Position numbers and translations under genes: made by a program
Source of the DNA: Myxococcus hansupus
GTDB lineage: Bacteria > Myxococcota > Myxococcia > Myxococcales > Myxococcaceae
Reading direction: 5' to 3'
DNA length: 64,000 nt
NCBI RefSeq assembly: GCF_000280925.3
Contig: NZ_CP012109.1
Coordinates: 1,178,001 to 1,242,000, forward strand
In this document: one piece after another, positions 1-9,900 of the stretch
Layout of the letters: every line of letters starts with the position of its first letter
Numbering within the stretch: position 1 is the first letter of the stretch
The notes under the pieces: generated by a model
What the model saw: only the letters and a program-made list of their open reading frames with translations
What the model was told of the DNA's origin: nothing
The model's database searches: none

Positions 1-461
1 ACCTGGAGTCCCTCTGGGGCGGCAAGCGGCTCCTGATGGTGGCGGTGGGCATCGCGGTGACCGCGGGTGTGCTCACCACGCTGCTGGCCCTGCTCGTGCC
101 CGGCACGACGGTGCAGGCGTACGCCGGCGGCAACGTGATGACGTCGGTGCTGTGGGTGTCCTACGGACTCACCATTGGCCGGGGGCAGGCGAACTTCTGG
201 GGCATTCCGCTCTCGGGCAATGCCCTGGCTGGCATCGGCGCGGGCTTCGTCGTCCTGTCGGCCATCACGTCGGGCTGGCAGACGCAGGTCCCGGACCTGC
301 TGGGCCTGTGCATGGCGTTCGCCTACGTGCGCGGCGCGAACCCGCGCAAGCTGTGGCTGACCCTGCAGCACTGGCGGCTGCAGCGTCAGTTGAAGGGCCG
401 CTCCAAGCACCTGCAGGTGGTGCGGCAGGACCGTCCCGACCGGGACCAGTACCTCAACTGA
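1..461 (+). CDS. C-terminal part of a polytopic, possibly rhomboid-like membrane protein (5' end outside window)
   Basis: The frame is open from base 3 with no start inside the window, so this is a partial gene with 152 residues visible. Three or four hydrophobic segments are seen: roughly residues 12-30, 40-52, 62-85 and 92-105 of the visible part. A basic, soluble C-terminal tail rich in Arg, Lys and Gln follows. The Gly-rich membrane segments resemble the rhomboid-like fold, but no GxSG catalytic motif is visible in this part. The family call is therefore only a suggestion. The gene converges on the sigma-54 regulator with a 15-bp gap, and a hairpin spans both stop codons. Confidence 0.4.
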   Translation, partial: LESLWGGKRLLMVAVGIAVTAGVLTTLLALLVPGTTVQAYAGGNVMTSVLWVSYGLTIGRGQANFWGIPLSGNALAGIGAGFVVLSAITSGWQTQVPDLLGLCMAFAYVRGANPRKLWLTLQHWRLQRQLKGRSKHLQVVRQDRPDRDQYLN

Positions 462-476
462 CGCCGGGCGGGCGTC
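460..476. terminator. Hairpin at convergent gene ends
   Basis: GACGCC (460-465) pairs with GGCGTC (471-476) around GGGCG. The flanking ACT and AGT extend the symmetry with one bulge. The stop codons of both converging genes (459-461 on plus, 477-479 on minus) lie at the stem edges. There is no U-tract on either side. Confidence 0.4.
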
Positions 477-2114
477 TCAGTGGGCCGCCTCCGGGTGGCC
501 ATACTGCTTGAGCTTCCGGTAGAGCGTCGCCACGCCGATGTCGAGCTGCTCGGCGGTGCGCGCGCGGTTGCCGCCGTTCTGGGCCAGCACCGCGAGGATG
601 TAGTGCTTCTCCACGTCCTCCAGCCGCCGTGGGTTGTCCGAGGGCACCAGGCTGGGGGGCGCGGCGCGGACCTCCTCGGGCAGGTCCTCCCGCTCCACGC
701 GCGTGCCCTCGCAAAGGGCGACGGCGCGCTCCACGGCGTTGCCCAGCTCGCGCACGTTGCCGGGCCACGGGTAGCGGAGGAGTTGATCCGCCGCGTCGGG
801 CGACAGGCCTGACACCCGGCGGCCCAGCCGCTCCGCGGCCTCCGCGAGCAGCAGCCGCGCCAGGGGCAGCACGTCGTCACGGCGGTCCCTCAGCGGCGGA
901 ATCCTCAGCTCGATGACGCGCAGCCGGTAGTAGAGGTCCTGCCGGAAGCGGCCCAGGCGGACCTCCTCGGCGAGGTCGCGGTTGGTGGCGGCGACGAGCC
1001 GCACATCCACCTTGCGGCTGGTGTTCTCGCCCACGCGGCGGACCTCACGCTCCTGGAGCACGCGCAGCAGCTTGGCCTGCATGGAAGGCGGCACCTCGCC
1101 CACCTCGTCCAGGAAGAGGGTGCCGCCGTGGGCCGCTTCGAAGAGGCCCGCCCTGTCGCTGGTGGCGCCGGTGAAGGCGCCGCGCACGTGGCCGAAGAGC
1201 TCGCTCTCCAGCAGGCTCTCGGTGACGGCGGCGCAGTTGACGGCGACGAAGGCCTTGTGCGCGCGGCCGGACTCGTCGTGGATGAGCCGCGCGATGCGCT
1301 CCTTGCCCACGCCGCTCTCGCCGGTGACGAGCACCGTGGAGTCCACCTTCGCGGAGCGCCGCGCCAGGTTGATGACCCGCTGCATCGCCTCCGAGCGCGC
1401 CACCATGCCCGCCGGGTCCTCCGTCACGCCCGCGCGCGCCAGGGACTGCCGCTTCGCGCGCAGCTTGCGCTCCGTCTGCCGCAGCGCCTCCGTCACCTGC
1501 GCCAGCATGCCTTCCATGCACTGGGTTTCGTAGAAGCGGAGCACCTCGGCGCACTCGGTGCTCCATTCGTCGGCGGGCCGGCCCACGTAGTGGCAGGCCG
1601 CGTCGCCCTTGCCCACGCAGCGCAGCTCCGTGCCGTAGATGGGCTTGCCGTTGACGTAGCTCATGTAGCCGGACGCGAAGCCGGTGAGGCTCCAGCACAC
1701 CGGCTGGTCGGCCTGTCCCAGGTGCAGGAGGTGCTGCTCGGCCTCGTAGGAGTCGCGCCACTGGGCCTCGGCGAAGGGCTCCGGGCCTTCGTCCGCCCGG
1801 CGCTCCACCGGCTCCACCCGGACCTGTCCCTGCAGCGTGTGCAGCCGGCCGCCCGCGCGCCGCCACAGCGACTCATCCTTCCAGGGCACCGCGCCCTTCA
1901 TCGCCTCCGCGGTGCGCCAGCCGTGCGCGTAACCCAGGCGCGTGAAGGTGCCGCGCGCCGCCGTCATCCCCATCAACCCGATGAGCTCCTTGCGCAGCAT
2001 CCCCAGGGCCACCGGGTCCATCAGCAGCACCCGCTGGCCTCCGAAGTGGATGAGCCCGCCTCCTGGCTCGAAGGTCAGCAGCTCACTCAAGTCCAACTCG
2101 AAACGGCCAGCCAC
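477..2114 (-). CDS. Sigma-54-dependent activator with XylR_N and V4R aromatic-sensing domains
   Basis: This 545-residue protein is an enhancer-binding protein of the XylR/DmpR/PoxR type. Residues 15-110 match the XylR_N region. Residues 125-185 form a V4R (4-vinyl reductase) domain with the typical Cys166, Cys174 and His175 metal-site cluster that binds aromatic effectors. The AAA+ domain (about 235-470) has Walker A GESGVGKE at 265-272 and the sigma-54 contact loop GAFTGA at 312-317. A Fis-type helix-turn-helix ends the protein. The start is GTG at 2114, preceded by AAGGAG at nine bases' spacing. The gene is divergent from an extradiol dioxygenase that has a -24/-12 promoter, which is the likely target. 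The effector compound cannot be read from sequence. Confidence 0.9.
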   Translation of the reverse strand: MAGRFELDLSELLTFEPGGGLIHFGGQRVLLMDPVALGMLRKELIGLMGMTAARGTFTRLGYAHGWRTAEAMKGAVPWKDESLWRRAGGRLHTLQGQVRVEPVERRADEGPEPFAEAQWRDSYEAEQHLLHLGQADQPVCWSLTGFASGYMSYVNGKPIYGTELRCVGKGDAACHYVGRPADEWSTECAEVLRFYETQCMEGMLAQVTEALRQTERKLRAKRQSLARAGVTEDPAGMVARSEAMQRVINLARRSAKVDSTVLVTGESGVGKERIARLIHDESGRAHKAFVAVNCAAVTESLLESELFGHVRGAFTGATSDRAGLFEAAHGGTLFLDEVGEVPPSMQAKLLRVLQEREVRRVGENTSRKVDVRLVAATNRDLAEEVRLGRFRQDLYYRLRVIELRIPPLRDRRDDVLPLARLLLAEAAERLGRRVSGLSPDAADQLLRYPWPGNVRELGNAVERAVALCEGTRVEREDLPEEVRAAPPSLVPSDNPRRLEDVEKHYILAVLAQNGGNRARTAEQLDIGVATLYRKLKQYGHPEAAH

Positions 2115-2163
2115 GCTGTACGGCTCCTTCCAGAATGAGTTGAGTCTCTATCGTTTTGAGAGC

Positions 2164-2176
2164 GTCGTTGCACGAC
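2164..2176. promoter_or_regulatory. Palindrome in divergent intergenic region, candidate activator site
   Basis: GTCGT-TGC-ACGAC is a perfect 5-bp-arm inverted repeat. It is centred about 80 bp upstream of the predicted sigma-54 start of the dioxygenase, which is the usual range for enhancer-binding-protein sites. Assignment to the divergent V4R regulator is inference. Confidence 0.35.
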
Positions 2177-2194
2177 TGGATGAGGGTTGGGAGC

Positions 2195-2214
2195 AAATCC
2201 AATAGGTTGGACTT
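2195..2214. promoter_or_regulatory. Second palindrome, candidate operator
   Basis: TCCAA-TAGG-TTGGA, with flanking AA and TT matching after a one-base mismatch, gives a 20-bp imperfect palindrome. It lies between the first palindrome and the -24 element. Confidence 0.3.
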
Positions 2215-2224
2215 TTGTGTGTCC

Positions 2225-2240
2225 TGGTCCTGCGGTTGCA
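2225..2240 (+). promoter_or_regulatory. Candidate sigma-54 (-24/-12) promoter of the dioxygenase
   Basis: TGG (2225-2227) is separated by exactly ten bases from GC (2238-2239), and TTGCA occupies the -12 box. The intervening bases do not match the CACG part of the consensus. The predicted start near 2251 is only about six bases from the ATG at 2257, so the mRNA would be nearly leaderless and would exclude the AGAAGG at 2243-2248. Confidence 0.45.
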
Positions 2241-2256
2241 TTAGAAGGCGCCCGAC

Positions 2257-3132
2257 ATGGCGGACGAGCTCGACAGACGCGTGGTTCTTCAAGGCGCGGC
2301 GGCGGCCGGGGTGGCGGGCGTTCTGGGCGCGGGTGGCCCGGGAGGCAGCCAAGCGGTGGCGCCGACGGCGTTCATCTCCCATGGCTCGCCCATGGTGGCC
2401 TTGGATTCGGATGCGTATCCGCAGGCGCTGCGCCGCTTGGGTGACGCGTCACCGGTGCGCGCGCTGGTGGTGGTGTCCGCCCACTGGGAGACGCCTGGCG
2501 AGGTCCGCGTCACCTCGAGCGCCCAGCCGTCCCTCATCCATGACTTCTACGGGTTTCCGGAGGCGCTCTACCGCCTGCGGTATGGCGCGCCCGGTGCGCC
2601 GTCGCTGTCCGAGGACGTCGTCTCGCGGTTGAAGGCGGGCGGGCTGCCGGCAGTGGCCGACGCCGAGCGCGGGTGGGACCACGGCGCGTGGGTGCCGCTG
2701 CTGCATGCCTTCCCAGAGGCGAAGCTCCCCGTGGTGCAGGTGTCCATGCCGCTGGGGGCGAGCCCCGCGGACGTGGCGCGCATGGGCGAGCTGCTGCGTC
2801 CGCTGCGCGCGCAGGGCGTGTTGCTCATGGGCAGCGGTGGCATTGTCCACAACCTGCGCCGCCTGAATTTCCAAGAGAAGGAGGCGTCCGTCGAGCCGTG
2901 GGCCGAGGCCTTCGACGCGTGGATTGCCCGCAAGCTGGAGGCGCGTGACTTCACCGGCCTTCAATCATGGCTGGACGCACCAAACGCGCGGCTCGCGCAT
3001 CCAAGGGCCGAACATTTGATGCCGCTCTATTTCGTCCTCGGAGCTGCCCTCCCCGAGGACCGTCTCACCCCCGTATTCGAGGGCTTCCATCACGGAACCT
3101 TGTCCATGCGCAGCTTCGCGCTGCGCGCCTGA
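2257..3132 (+). CDS. Class III extradiol ring-cleavage dioxygenase (LigB/DodA type) with Tat-like signal
   Basis: This 291-residue protein has the DodA/LigB-superfamily layout. His42 lies in the SHGSPM motif, His76 in the SAHWETP motif, a WDHG segment sits mid-protein and a GSGGIVHN segment follows. These provide the usual iron-binding and catalytic histidines. Such enzymes open catecholic rings between or beside the hydroxyls using Fe(II) and O2. The N-terminus has twin arginines at residues 7-8 followed by an Ala/Gly-rich hydrophobic stretch, which looks like a Tat signal. Known relatives are cytoplasmic. An in-frame stop at 2242 excludes a longer N-terminus, and GTG 2281 is a possible shorter start. 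It is divergent from a V4R/XylR-type activator and 32 bp upstream of a YceI gene. Confidence 0.8.
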   Translation: MADELDRRVVLQGAAAAGVAGVLGAGGPGGSQAVAPTAFISHGSPMVALDSDAYPQALRRLGDASPVRALVVVSAHWETPGEVRVTSSAQPSLIHDFYGFPEALYRLRYGAPGAPSLSEDVVSRLKAGGLPAVADAERGWDHGAWVPLLHAFPEAKLPVVQVSMPLGASPADVARMGELLRPLRAQGVLLMGSGGIVHNLRRLNFQEKEASVEPWAEAFDAWIARKLEARDFTGLQSWLDAPNARLAHPRAEHLMPLYFVLGAALPEDRLTPVFEGFHHGTLSMRSFALRA

Positions 3133-3164
3133 CTTTCGTTGTCACTCCAAGGAGCACACTCACC

Positions 3165-3785
3165 ATGAAGACGTCCCTGAAGAGCGCCGTTGCCCTGATG
3201 TTCGCCCTCCCGTCGATGGCGCTGGCCTCCACCTGGAAGGTGGACGAGTCGCACTCCAACGCGGGCTTTGCCATCCGTCACATGATGGTCTCCAACGTCA
3301 ACGGCTCCATCAACGTGAAGAGCGGCACGGTGAACCTGGACGACAAGGACATCTCCAAGTCCACCGTCGAGGCCGTGCTGGACGCGTCCTCCATCAACAC
3401 GGGCAACGCGAAGCGCGACGAGCACCTGAAGGCGCCTGACTTCTTCGACACCGCCAAGTTCCCGGAAATCACCTTCAAGTCCACCAAGGTGCAGAAGGCG
3501 GGCGCGGGCAAGCTGAAGGTCTCCGGCGACCTGACCATGCACGGCGTCACCAAGCCCGTCGTCCTGGACGTCACCGGCCCGTCGAAGGAGTCGAAGGACC
3601 CCTGGGGCAACACCCGCACGGGCGTGACGGCGACCACCAAGCTGAACCGCAAGGACTTCGGTCTGACCTACAACCAGGCGCTGGAGACGGGCGGCGTGGC
3701 GGTGGGTGAGGAAGTCACCGTGAACCTGGACCTGTCCCTGGTGAAGCAGGGCGCCCCGGCCCCGGCCGCGACGGACAAGAAGTAG
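3165..3785 (+). CDS. YceI-family periplasmic protein
   Basis: This is a 206-residue secreted protein with a cleavable signal peptide (residues 1-21, ending ALA/S). The YceI lipocalin-like fold covers the rest. Diagnostic segments include WKVDESHSNAGFAIRHMM near the mature N-terminus and the LTMHGVTKPV segment before the last strands. YceI proteins bind isoprenoid-type lipids in a hydrophobic barrel, but their physiological role is mostly unsettled. ATG 3165 is chosen because AAGGAG lies ten bases upstream and the signal peptide starts there. A longer open frame begins inside the preceding dioxygenase gene and is rejected. The 32-bp gap allows co-transcription with the dioxygenase. Confidence 0.9.
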   Translation: MKTSLKSAVALMFALPSMALASTWKVDESHSNAGFAIRHMMVSNVNGSINVKSGTVNLDDKDISKSTVEAVLDASSINTGNAKRDEHLKAPDFFDTAKFPEITFKSTKVQKAGAGKLKVSGDLTMHGVTKPVVLDVTGPSKESKDPWGNTRTGVTATTKLNRKDFGLTYNQALETGGVAVGEEVTVNLDLSLVKQGAPAPAATDKK

Positions 3786-3821
3786 TCAGCGTTTCTCCGG
3801 CACCCGCCGGGCTGAAATGAC

Positions 3822-3856
3822 AGAGGGGCTCCCACGGTGGTGGGGGCCCCTCTTTC
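3822..3856. terminator. Intrinsic terminator downstream of yceI
   Basis: AGAGGGGC (3822-3829) pairs with GCCCCTCT (3846-3853). An inner stem CCCAC/GTGGG surrounds a four-base loop, and TTTC follows. This is the only hairpin in the window with a recognisable, though short, T-tract. Confidence 0.75.
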
Positions 3857-3912
3857 ATTTGCGGGGCTTGGGGCCCCGCTCACGCTGCCTACTCCGGACG
3901 GGGGCTTTCACC

Positions 3913-6900
3913 TCAGCCCTCGGCCACCGCCTGCACGCTGGAGCGGTAGATGAAGATGCGCGCGGTGTTGGTGCGCTGGTCGGCGGGGATGACGAAGAAG
4001 CCCGGCGTGCTGCCCTGGAAGTCCTGGGAGAAGCCGGCGACCTGGCGGCCATCGTTGAAGGTGACGCGAATCTTCAGACCTTCGGCCTGCGGCTGGCGCG
4101 CGCCCGCGGGGAGCATGAAGAAGATGGCCTTCACGCGCTTGCCGGGAATCTGCTCGGCGGCGAAGCCACTCTGCTGCTCCAGCGAGATGACGTCGTCGAG
4201 CAGGTCCGCGTCGCGGATGGTGCCGCGCTTCACCTGTCCCTCCACCGTGTGGATGATGACGCGATGCTCGCCCTCCACGAAGGAGGTGAGCGCCGTCCCA
4301 CCGACGATGGCGGTGTCATCGAAGAGCGGCTCGCGCTCGGTGGCGAGGTGGTTGGTGGGCGCGGCCGGGATGACGGCGGCGGGGCGGAGGGCCTGCGCCA
4401 CCGCGCCCGCGCCCGCCGCGCCCATCGCCGCCTGTGCGTAGGGCGAAGGCGGGACGACCACCGCGTGCGCGGGAGGGGCGGGGATGGCCGCGGCGGGAGC
4501 CGACGGCACCACGACCTCTTCCTCGACGTCGATGTCCGAGACTTCCTGCTCGAGCTCCATCGAGACTTCTTCGACCTCCTCGACGGGCTCGACGTCGGAG
4601 TAGTCCTGGGCGGGCGCGCCGAAGGGGCTGCTCGGCGGCGCGGCCCACTGCGCCGCCGGAGCGGGCGCGCTGTCCTCGATGGGCTCAGCCTCCCAGGTGG
4701 CGGCCTCTTCGACGGGCTCGGCCTCCATCACCGGCTCGACGTCGACGGACGCGTCGCTCCACTCGGCCGAGGCGGGCTCGGCGGACCACTCGGGCGTGGC
4801 TTCGGGCTGCGCCGTTGCCCACGCCGGCTGCTGCTCCGTGGGGGCTTCCCAGGTGGCGGACGCGTCACTGGTCGCGGACCACTCGGTGGTCTCCGGCGTG
4901 GCGGAGGTCCATTCGTTGGCCGGTGCCTGGCCCGTGTCCGACGCGGCCCACTCGGTGGCCGGCGTGGGCTCGGCGGCAGGGTCTGCCCACTCGGACTGGG
5001 CGTCCTCGGTGGCCGGCGTCGTCGCCGCGGGCTCGGAGGTCGACCATTCCGGCTGCGCCTCCTCGATGGGAGAGGCCCACTCTTCCTGGATGGCCTCGGG
5101 CGCGATTTCCTCGACAGGGGTCTCCCACGCCGACTGCGCGCCGTTCGTTTCGGGGGAGGCCTCGGCGCTCGCGGTCGCCCACTCCGTCTGGACTTCGACG
5201 GGCGCTGCGGTCTCGGGCGTGGCGCTCCAGCCGTGGTTCGCGGGGGCGGTGGTGGTGTCTTCCTCCGTCGCCCATTCCGGCTGGGCCTCGAGGGTCTCCT
5301 CGGGCTCGGCCCACTCGGCCTGCACTTCAATGGGCTCGGCTTCCGGCTCCGCCGGGGCGGACCAGTCGCCCTGGCCCTGCTCCGAGGTGGTCCACTCCGC
5401 TTGGACTTCGGCGGGCGCGGCGGTTTCAGCGGCGGCCCATCCGGGCTGCGCCGTGCCAGTCGCATCCGTGGACCACTCCGCCTGAACCTCGGCGGGCTCG
5501 GCGGTCCATTCGGCCTGCGCGGCGCCGGCCGTGTCCGAGCTCGCGGACCAGTTGGAAGCGTCGGGCGTCGCGGCCCACGAGGACTGGTCCGTGCCGGACG
5601 TGGTGGTGTCCGCGGTCCACTCGGCTTGGGGCTCGGTGGTCTCCGGCGTGGCCCACTCAGGCTGGGCCTCAGTGGTCTCGGGCGTGGCCCATGCCGCTTG
5701 GGGCTCAGTGGCTTCGGGCGTGGCCCACTCTGCTTGGGCCTCGGTGTTCTCGGGCGTAGCCCATGCCGCTTGGGCGGAGGTGGTGTCCGTGCTGGCGGTC
5801 CACGCGGGCTGCGCCTCGGTGGCTTCCGGCGTGGCCCACTCTGCTTGGGGCTCAGTGGCCTCGGGCGTGGCCCATGCTGCTTGGGCGGAGGTGGTGTCCG
5901 TGCTGGCGGTCCACGCGGGCTGCGCCTCGGTGGCTTCCGGCGTGGCCCACTCTGCTTGGGGCTCAGTGGCCTCGGGCGTGGCCCACTCCGTCTGGCCCGA
6001 GGTGGCGTCGGTTTCGGCGGTCCACGCGGGCTGGGCCTCAGTGGTCTCGGGCGTGGCCCACTCCGCCTGGGCAGAGGTGGCGTCCGTGCTGGCGGTCCAC
6101 GCGGGCTGCGCCTCGGTGGCTTCCGGCGTGGCCCACTCCGGCTGTGCTGCGTTCGTGGTCCACTCGGCTTGCGCCTCGGTGCTCTCGGGCGTCGCCCACT
6201 GAGACTGAGGGGACTCGGCGCTGGTGGCCCAGTCCGCAGTCGCGGGAGCAGTGGTTTCCGTCGCGGCCCATTCCTGCTGGGCGGTGCCGGCAGCATCCGT
6301 GTTGGTCGACCACTCGGCTTGTCCAGCGTCGGTGGTCTCCGCCGGTTCTGCCCACTCCGCCTGCGCCTCGATGGTGGGGGACTCTTCTGAAGTCGCCCAC
6401 TCCGACTGCACGGCGTTGGAGGCGTCGGCGTTGGCGGACCACTCGGCTTGCGCCGTCACGGGAGCAGTTGCCTCCGCGGTCGCCCATTCAGGTTGGACGG
6501 CGACTGCCGAGTCGTTGCTCTCAGACCACTCGGCCTGGGGCTCGCTGGCAGACGTCCACTCGGTGGTGGCCTGCGCGGAGGCTGCGTCGGCAGTGGCGGT
6601 CCACTCGGCCTGGGGCTCGGTGGAGGCCGCTTCCGAAGACCACTCTGCTTGGACCTCGATCGTGGCGGAGTCCGTGGAGTCAGACCACTCGGCTTGAGCC
6701 GTGGGGGCTGCGGCTTCGGCAGTCGCCCACTCGGGCTGCGGCGCCGCAGGGCTCGTTTCAGCGGTGGTCCACGCGGCCTGGGGCTCCGTGGCGGCCGTCT
6801 CCGCGGTCGCCCATTCCGGCTGCGCCTCAGCCGAAGCAGCTTCCGTGGTGGTCCACTCGGGCTGCTGCTCCGCAGCGGTTGCTTCGGTGGTGACCCACTC

Positions 6901-9900
6901 AGGCTGCAACTCGACCGGAGCTGCCTCCGGAGTCGCCCACTCGGGCTGCGACTCGGTCGAAGAGGCTTCCGTGGCGGCCCACGTAGGCTGCTGCGCCGAA
7001 GTGGTCGCCCACTCGGACTGCGGCTCCGCAGCAGGTGCTTCGGCAGAGGCCCACTCGGGCTGAACCGCCGTCGCGGACTCGTCGGCCGTCGCCCACTCGG
7101 GCTGAGCCTCCGTGGCGGAGGCTTCCGTAGTGGCCCATTCGGGCTGGGGCTCAGCGGTAGCCGCTTCAGGAGTCGCCCACTCGGGCTGAGCCTCCGTGGC
7201 GGAGGCTTCCGCAGTGGCCCATTCCGGCTGGGGCTCCGCGGTAGCCGCTTCAGAAGTCGCCCATTCCGCCTGCGTCTCAGTGGCGGAGGCTTCCGCAGTA
7301 GCCCATTCCGGCTGGGGCTCAGCGGTAGCCGCTTCAGAAGTCGCCCATTCGGGCTGCGCTTCAGTTGCGGACGCTTCCGCGGTGGCCCATTCCGGCTGGG
7401 CCTCGGTGGTGGCCGCTTCAGGCGTGGCCCACTCGGCCTGGACTTCAGCGGCCGGTGTTTCGGCGGTGGCCCAGTCGGACTGAGCCTCCGTGGTGCTGAC
7501 TTCGGCAGTCGCCCACTCGGGCTGGGGCTCCGTCGAAGCCGACTCCGTGGTGGCCCAGTCGGACTGAGCCTCCGTGGCGCTGACCTCGGCGGTCGCCCAC
7601 TCAGGCTGGGGCTCCGTCGAAGCCGTCTCCGTGGCGCCGACCTCGGCCGTCGCCCACTCAGGCTGGGGATCAGCCGTGGCGCTGACCTCGGCAGTCGCCC
7701 ACTCGGGCTGGGGCTCCGCTGACGTGGCTTCCGGGGTGACCCACTCGGGCTGGAGTTCGGAGGTCGAGGCTTCGGTGGTCGCCCACTCGGCCTGCGGCTC
7801 CGCGGTCACCTCTCCCGTGGACCATTCCGTTTGCGCCTGCTCAGGCGCGGTCTCTGCCGGCGTCGCCCATTCAGGCTGTGCCTCGGCGGCCTGAGCTTCG
7901 GCGGTGGCCCATTCCGGCTGCGCATCCTCGGAACCGGCGGTCCACTCGGACTGCGCCGCCATGGGCTCAGCGGTCCATTCCGTTTGCGCAGTCGCCGCAG
8001 CGGTCTCCGTGGAGGAGGTCCACTCGGTGGAAGCAGTCTCCACCGGCGTCGACGTCCACTCGGCTTGCGGCTCGCTCGAAGGTTCCGCCCACTCGGCCTG
8101 AAGCTCCACGGGAGCCTCGGGTTGGGTCTCCCATCCCGAATGCGTCTCGGTGGCAGCGGCGTTCAGGACGTTGTTGGCGGCCCAGTCGGTCGTGGCGGTT
8201 TCCGTCGTGGGCTCGGATGCGGAGACCCACTCGGATTGCAGCTCGATGGCGTCCGGCTCGCTGTCGGGCAGCGCCATGCTCCGGCTGTCCGTCTGTGCGA
8301 ACTGCCCGTGGCTCAGGAACTCGTTCGCCGCCGCGAGGGGCACGGCCTCCTCGGGATTCCCGCTCAGGTCGAACATCTCCTCGGCGGAAGGCGCAGCCGA
8401 CGTGTGCTGAGAGGACGCGCGCGGCGGATCCCCCGCGACGGAGAGGGTGTCGGCGTGGAGGTTCGGACCCACCTGCACCGGGTGGATTTCGAGCGAAGGA
8501 ACGTCCGAGGTCGCGAAGGGCGCCGCAGTCTGCGCGTACGCCGTGTCGTGCGTGGCGTCCGCGCTGACATCGACCAACTCCAGCGTGGGCTGCTCGCCGC
8601 TCGTGTCGCTGTCGTGGGCCGCCACCGCCTGCTCGGGCTCGGCTTCGACGTCCATCACATCGAGCGTCGGCGCTTCGGCCGCGACTTCCGTCGAGTCGAG
8701 CTCCAGGGTGGGAGCGCTCTCGCTCACATCCGAGGCATCGAGCGCGATCTCCGCGGGCGCATCGTCGGCCGTGGACGCGGTGACGCCCGAGGCGTCGAGC
8801 GCAATCTCCGCAGGCGCGTCGTCGGTCGCGGACGCCGTGACGTCCGAGGCGTCGAGCGCAATCTCCTCACGCGCGTCGTCGGTCGCGGACGCCGTGACGT
8901 CCGAGGCGTCGAGCGCAATCTCCGTGACCTGTGCCTCGGAGGCCGTCTCGGCGACATCGGACGCATCGAGGGCGATCTCCGCCTCCGCGGAGGCAGGCTC
9001 GCTCACGTCAGACGCGTCGAGAGCGATCTCCGCGTCCTGCGTGTTCGCGGCTTCCACGGTGCCGGCCGCTTCGAGCGCCAGTTCCGCGTACTGCGCATCG
9101 CCCGCGTGAGCCGCGTCGGCGCTGTCAACGACCGCATCGGCGGCGCTGATGTCAGCGACCTCGAGCGGAGTCGCCTCGTCGCTCGAGAACGCCGTGTCAG
9201 CGCTGGCATCCAGCGTCGCCGCGTGCGCGTCCTCGACAGCGCCCGCTACGGCGGCGTCCGTGGTGCTTGCGTCGGCAACGTGCGCCTCTTCGGCAGCGAC
9301 TTCGCTGTCCACCGCGATGGGCGCCCCAGCGAACGCCGGTTCGAACGCGTGATGACTCACATCGGTGACGTCGACCGTCGCGTCCGTAAAGGCCTCGACA
9401 GGTGCTCCCGCGTCGGAGGCCTCACTGACCTCGGACGCATCGAGCGCAATCTCAGCGGGGCCCGCGTCGGAGGCCTGCACATCCAGCGCGGCGGCTTCCG
9501 TGAACTCCTCGGCGCTCGCCTCCAGTTCGACGGCAGGCGCTTCGGCGCTGGCCGCGACATCCTGCTCGGAAGCCGAGGCTTCGAGCATGTCAGTGGCTTC
9601 GAGGGCAATCTCCGCGTCGGGAGTCGCCTCCGGCTCGGCCATCGCGGCGACGTCGATGATGTCACCGGCGTCGGCGACTTCCGTCGGCTCGGCTTCGACG
9701 GCGAGCGGCGCGGAGGCCCACTCATCGTCGATGGGCGCGGGCGCCAGCTCCTGGGCCAGCACGGGCTCGCTCTCCGTGGCGCCGTCCACCAGCTCGACTT
9801 CGGAGGAGGGGACTTCCTCTTCGGCAGAAGCCAGGGCGTCCGCGTCGGGGGCGGACTCCACCTCCATCGACAGGTCTGCGAAGGACGCCTCCAGCGAGGT

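Noticed and set aside
2967-3164. Longer start for the YceI protein inside the dioxygenase gene.
   Set aside because: The signal peptide and the AAGGAG site both support ATG 3165.
3817-6390. Long open frame antisense to the giant repeat gene (857 codons), and another at 7831-11040 (1069 codons).
   Set aside because: The Ala/Glu/Trp-repeat codons of the real gene leave the opposite strand free of stops. The translations are Gly/Arg/Leu-rich low complexity with no domain or start signal.
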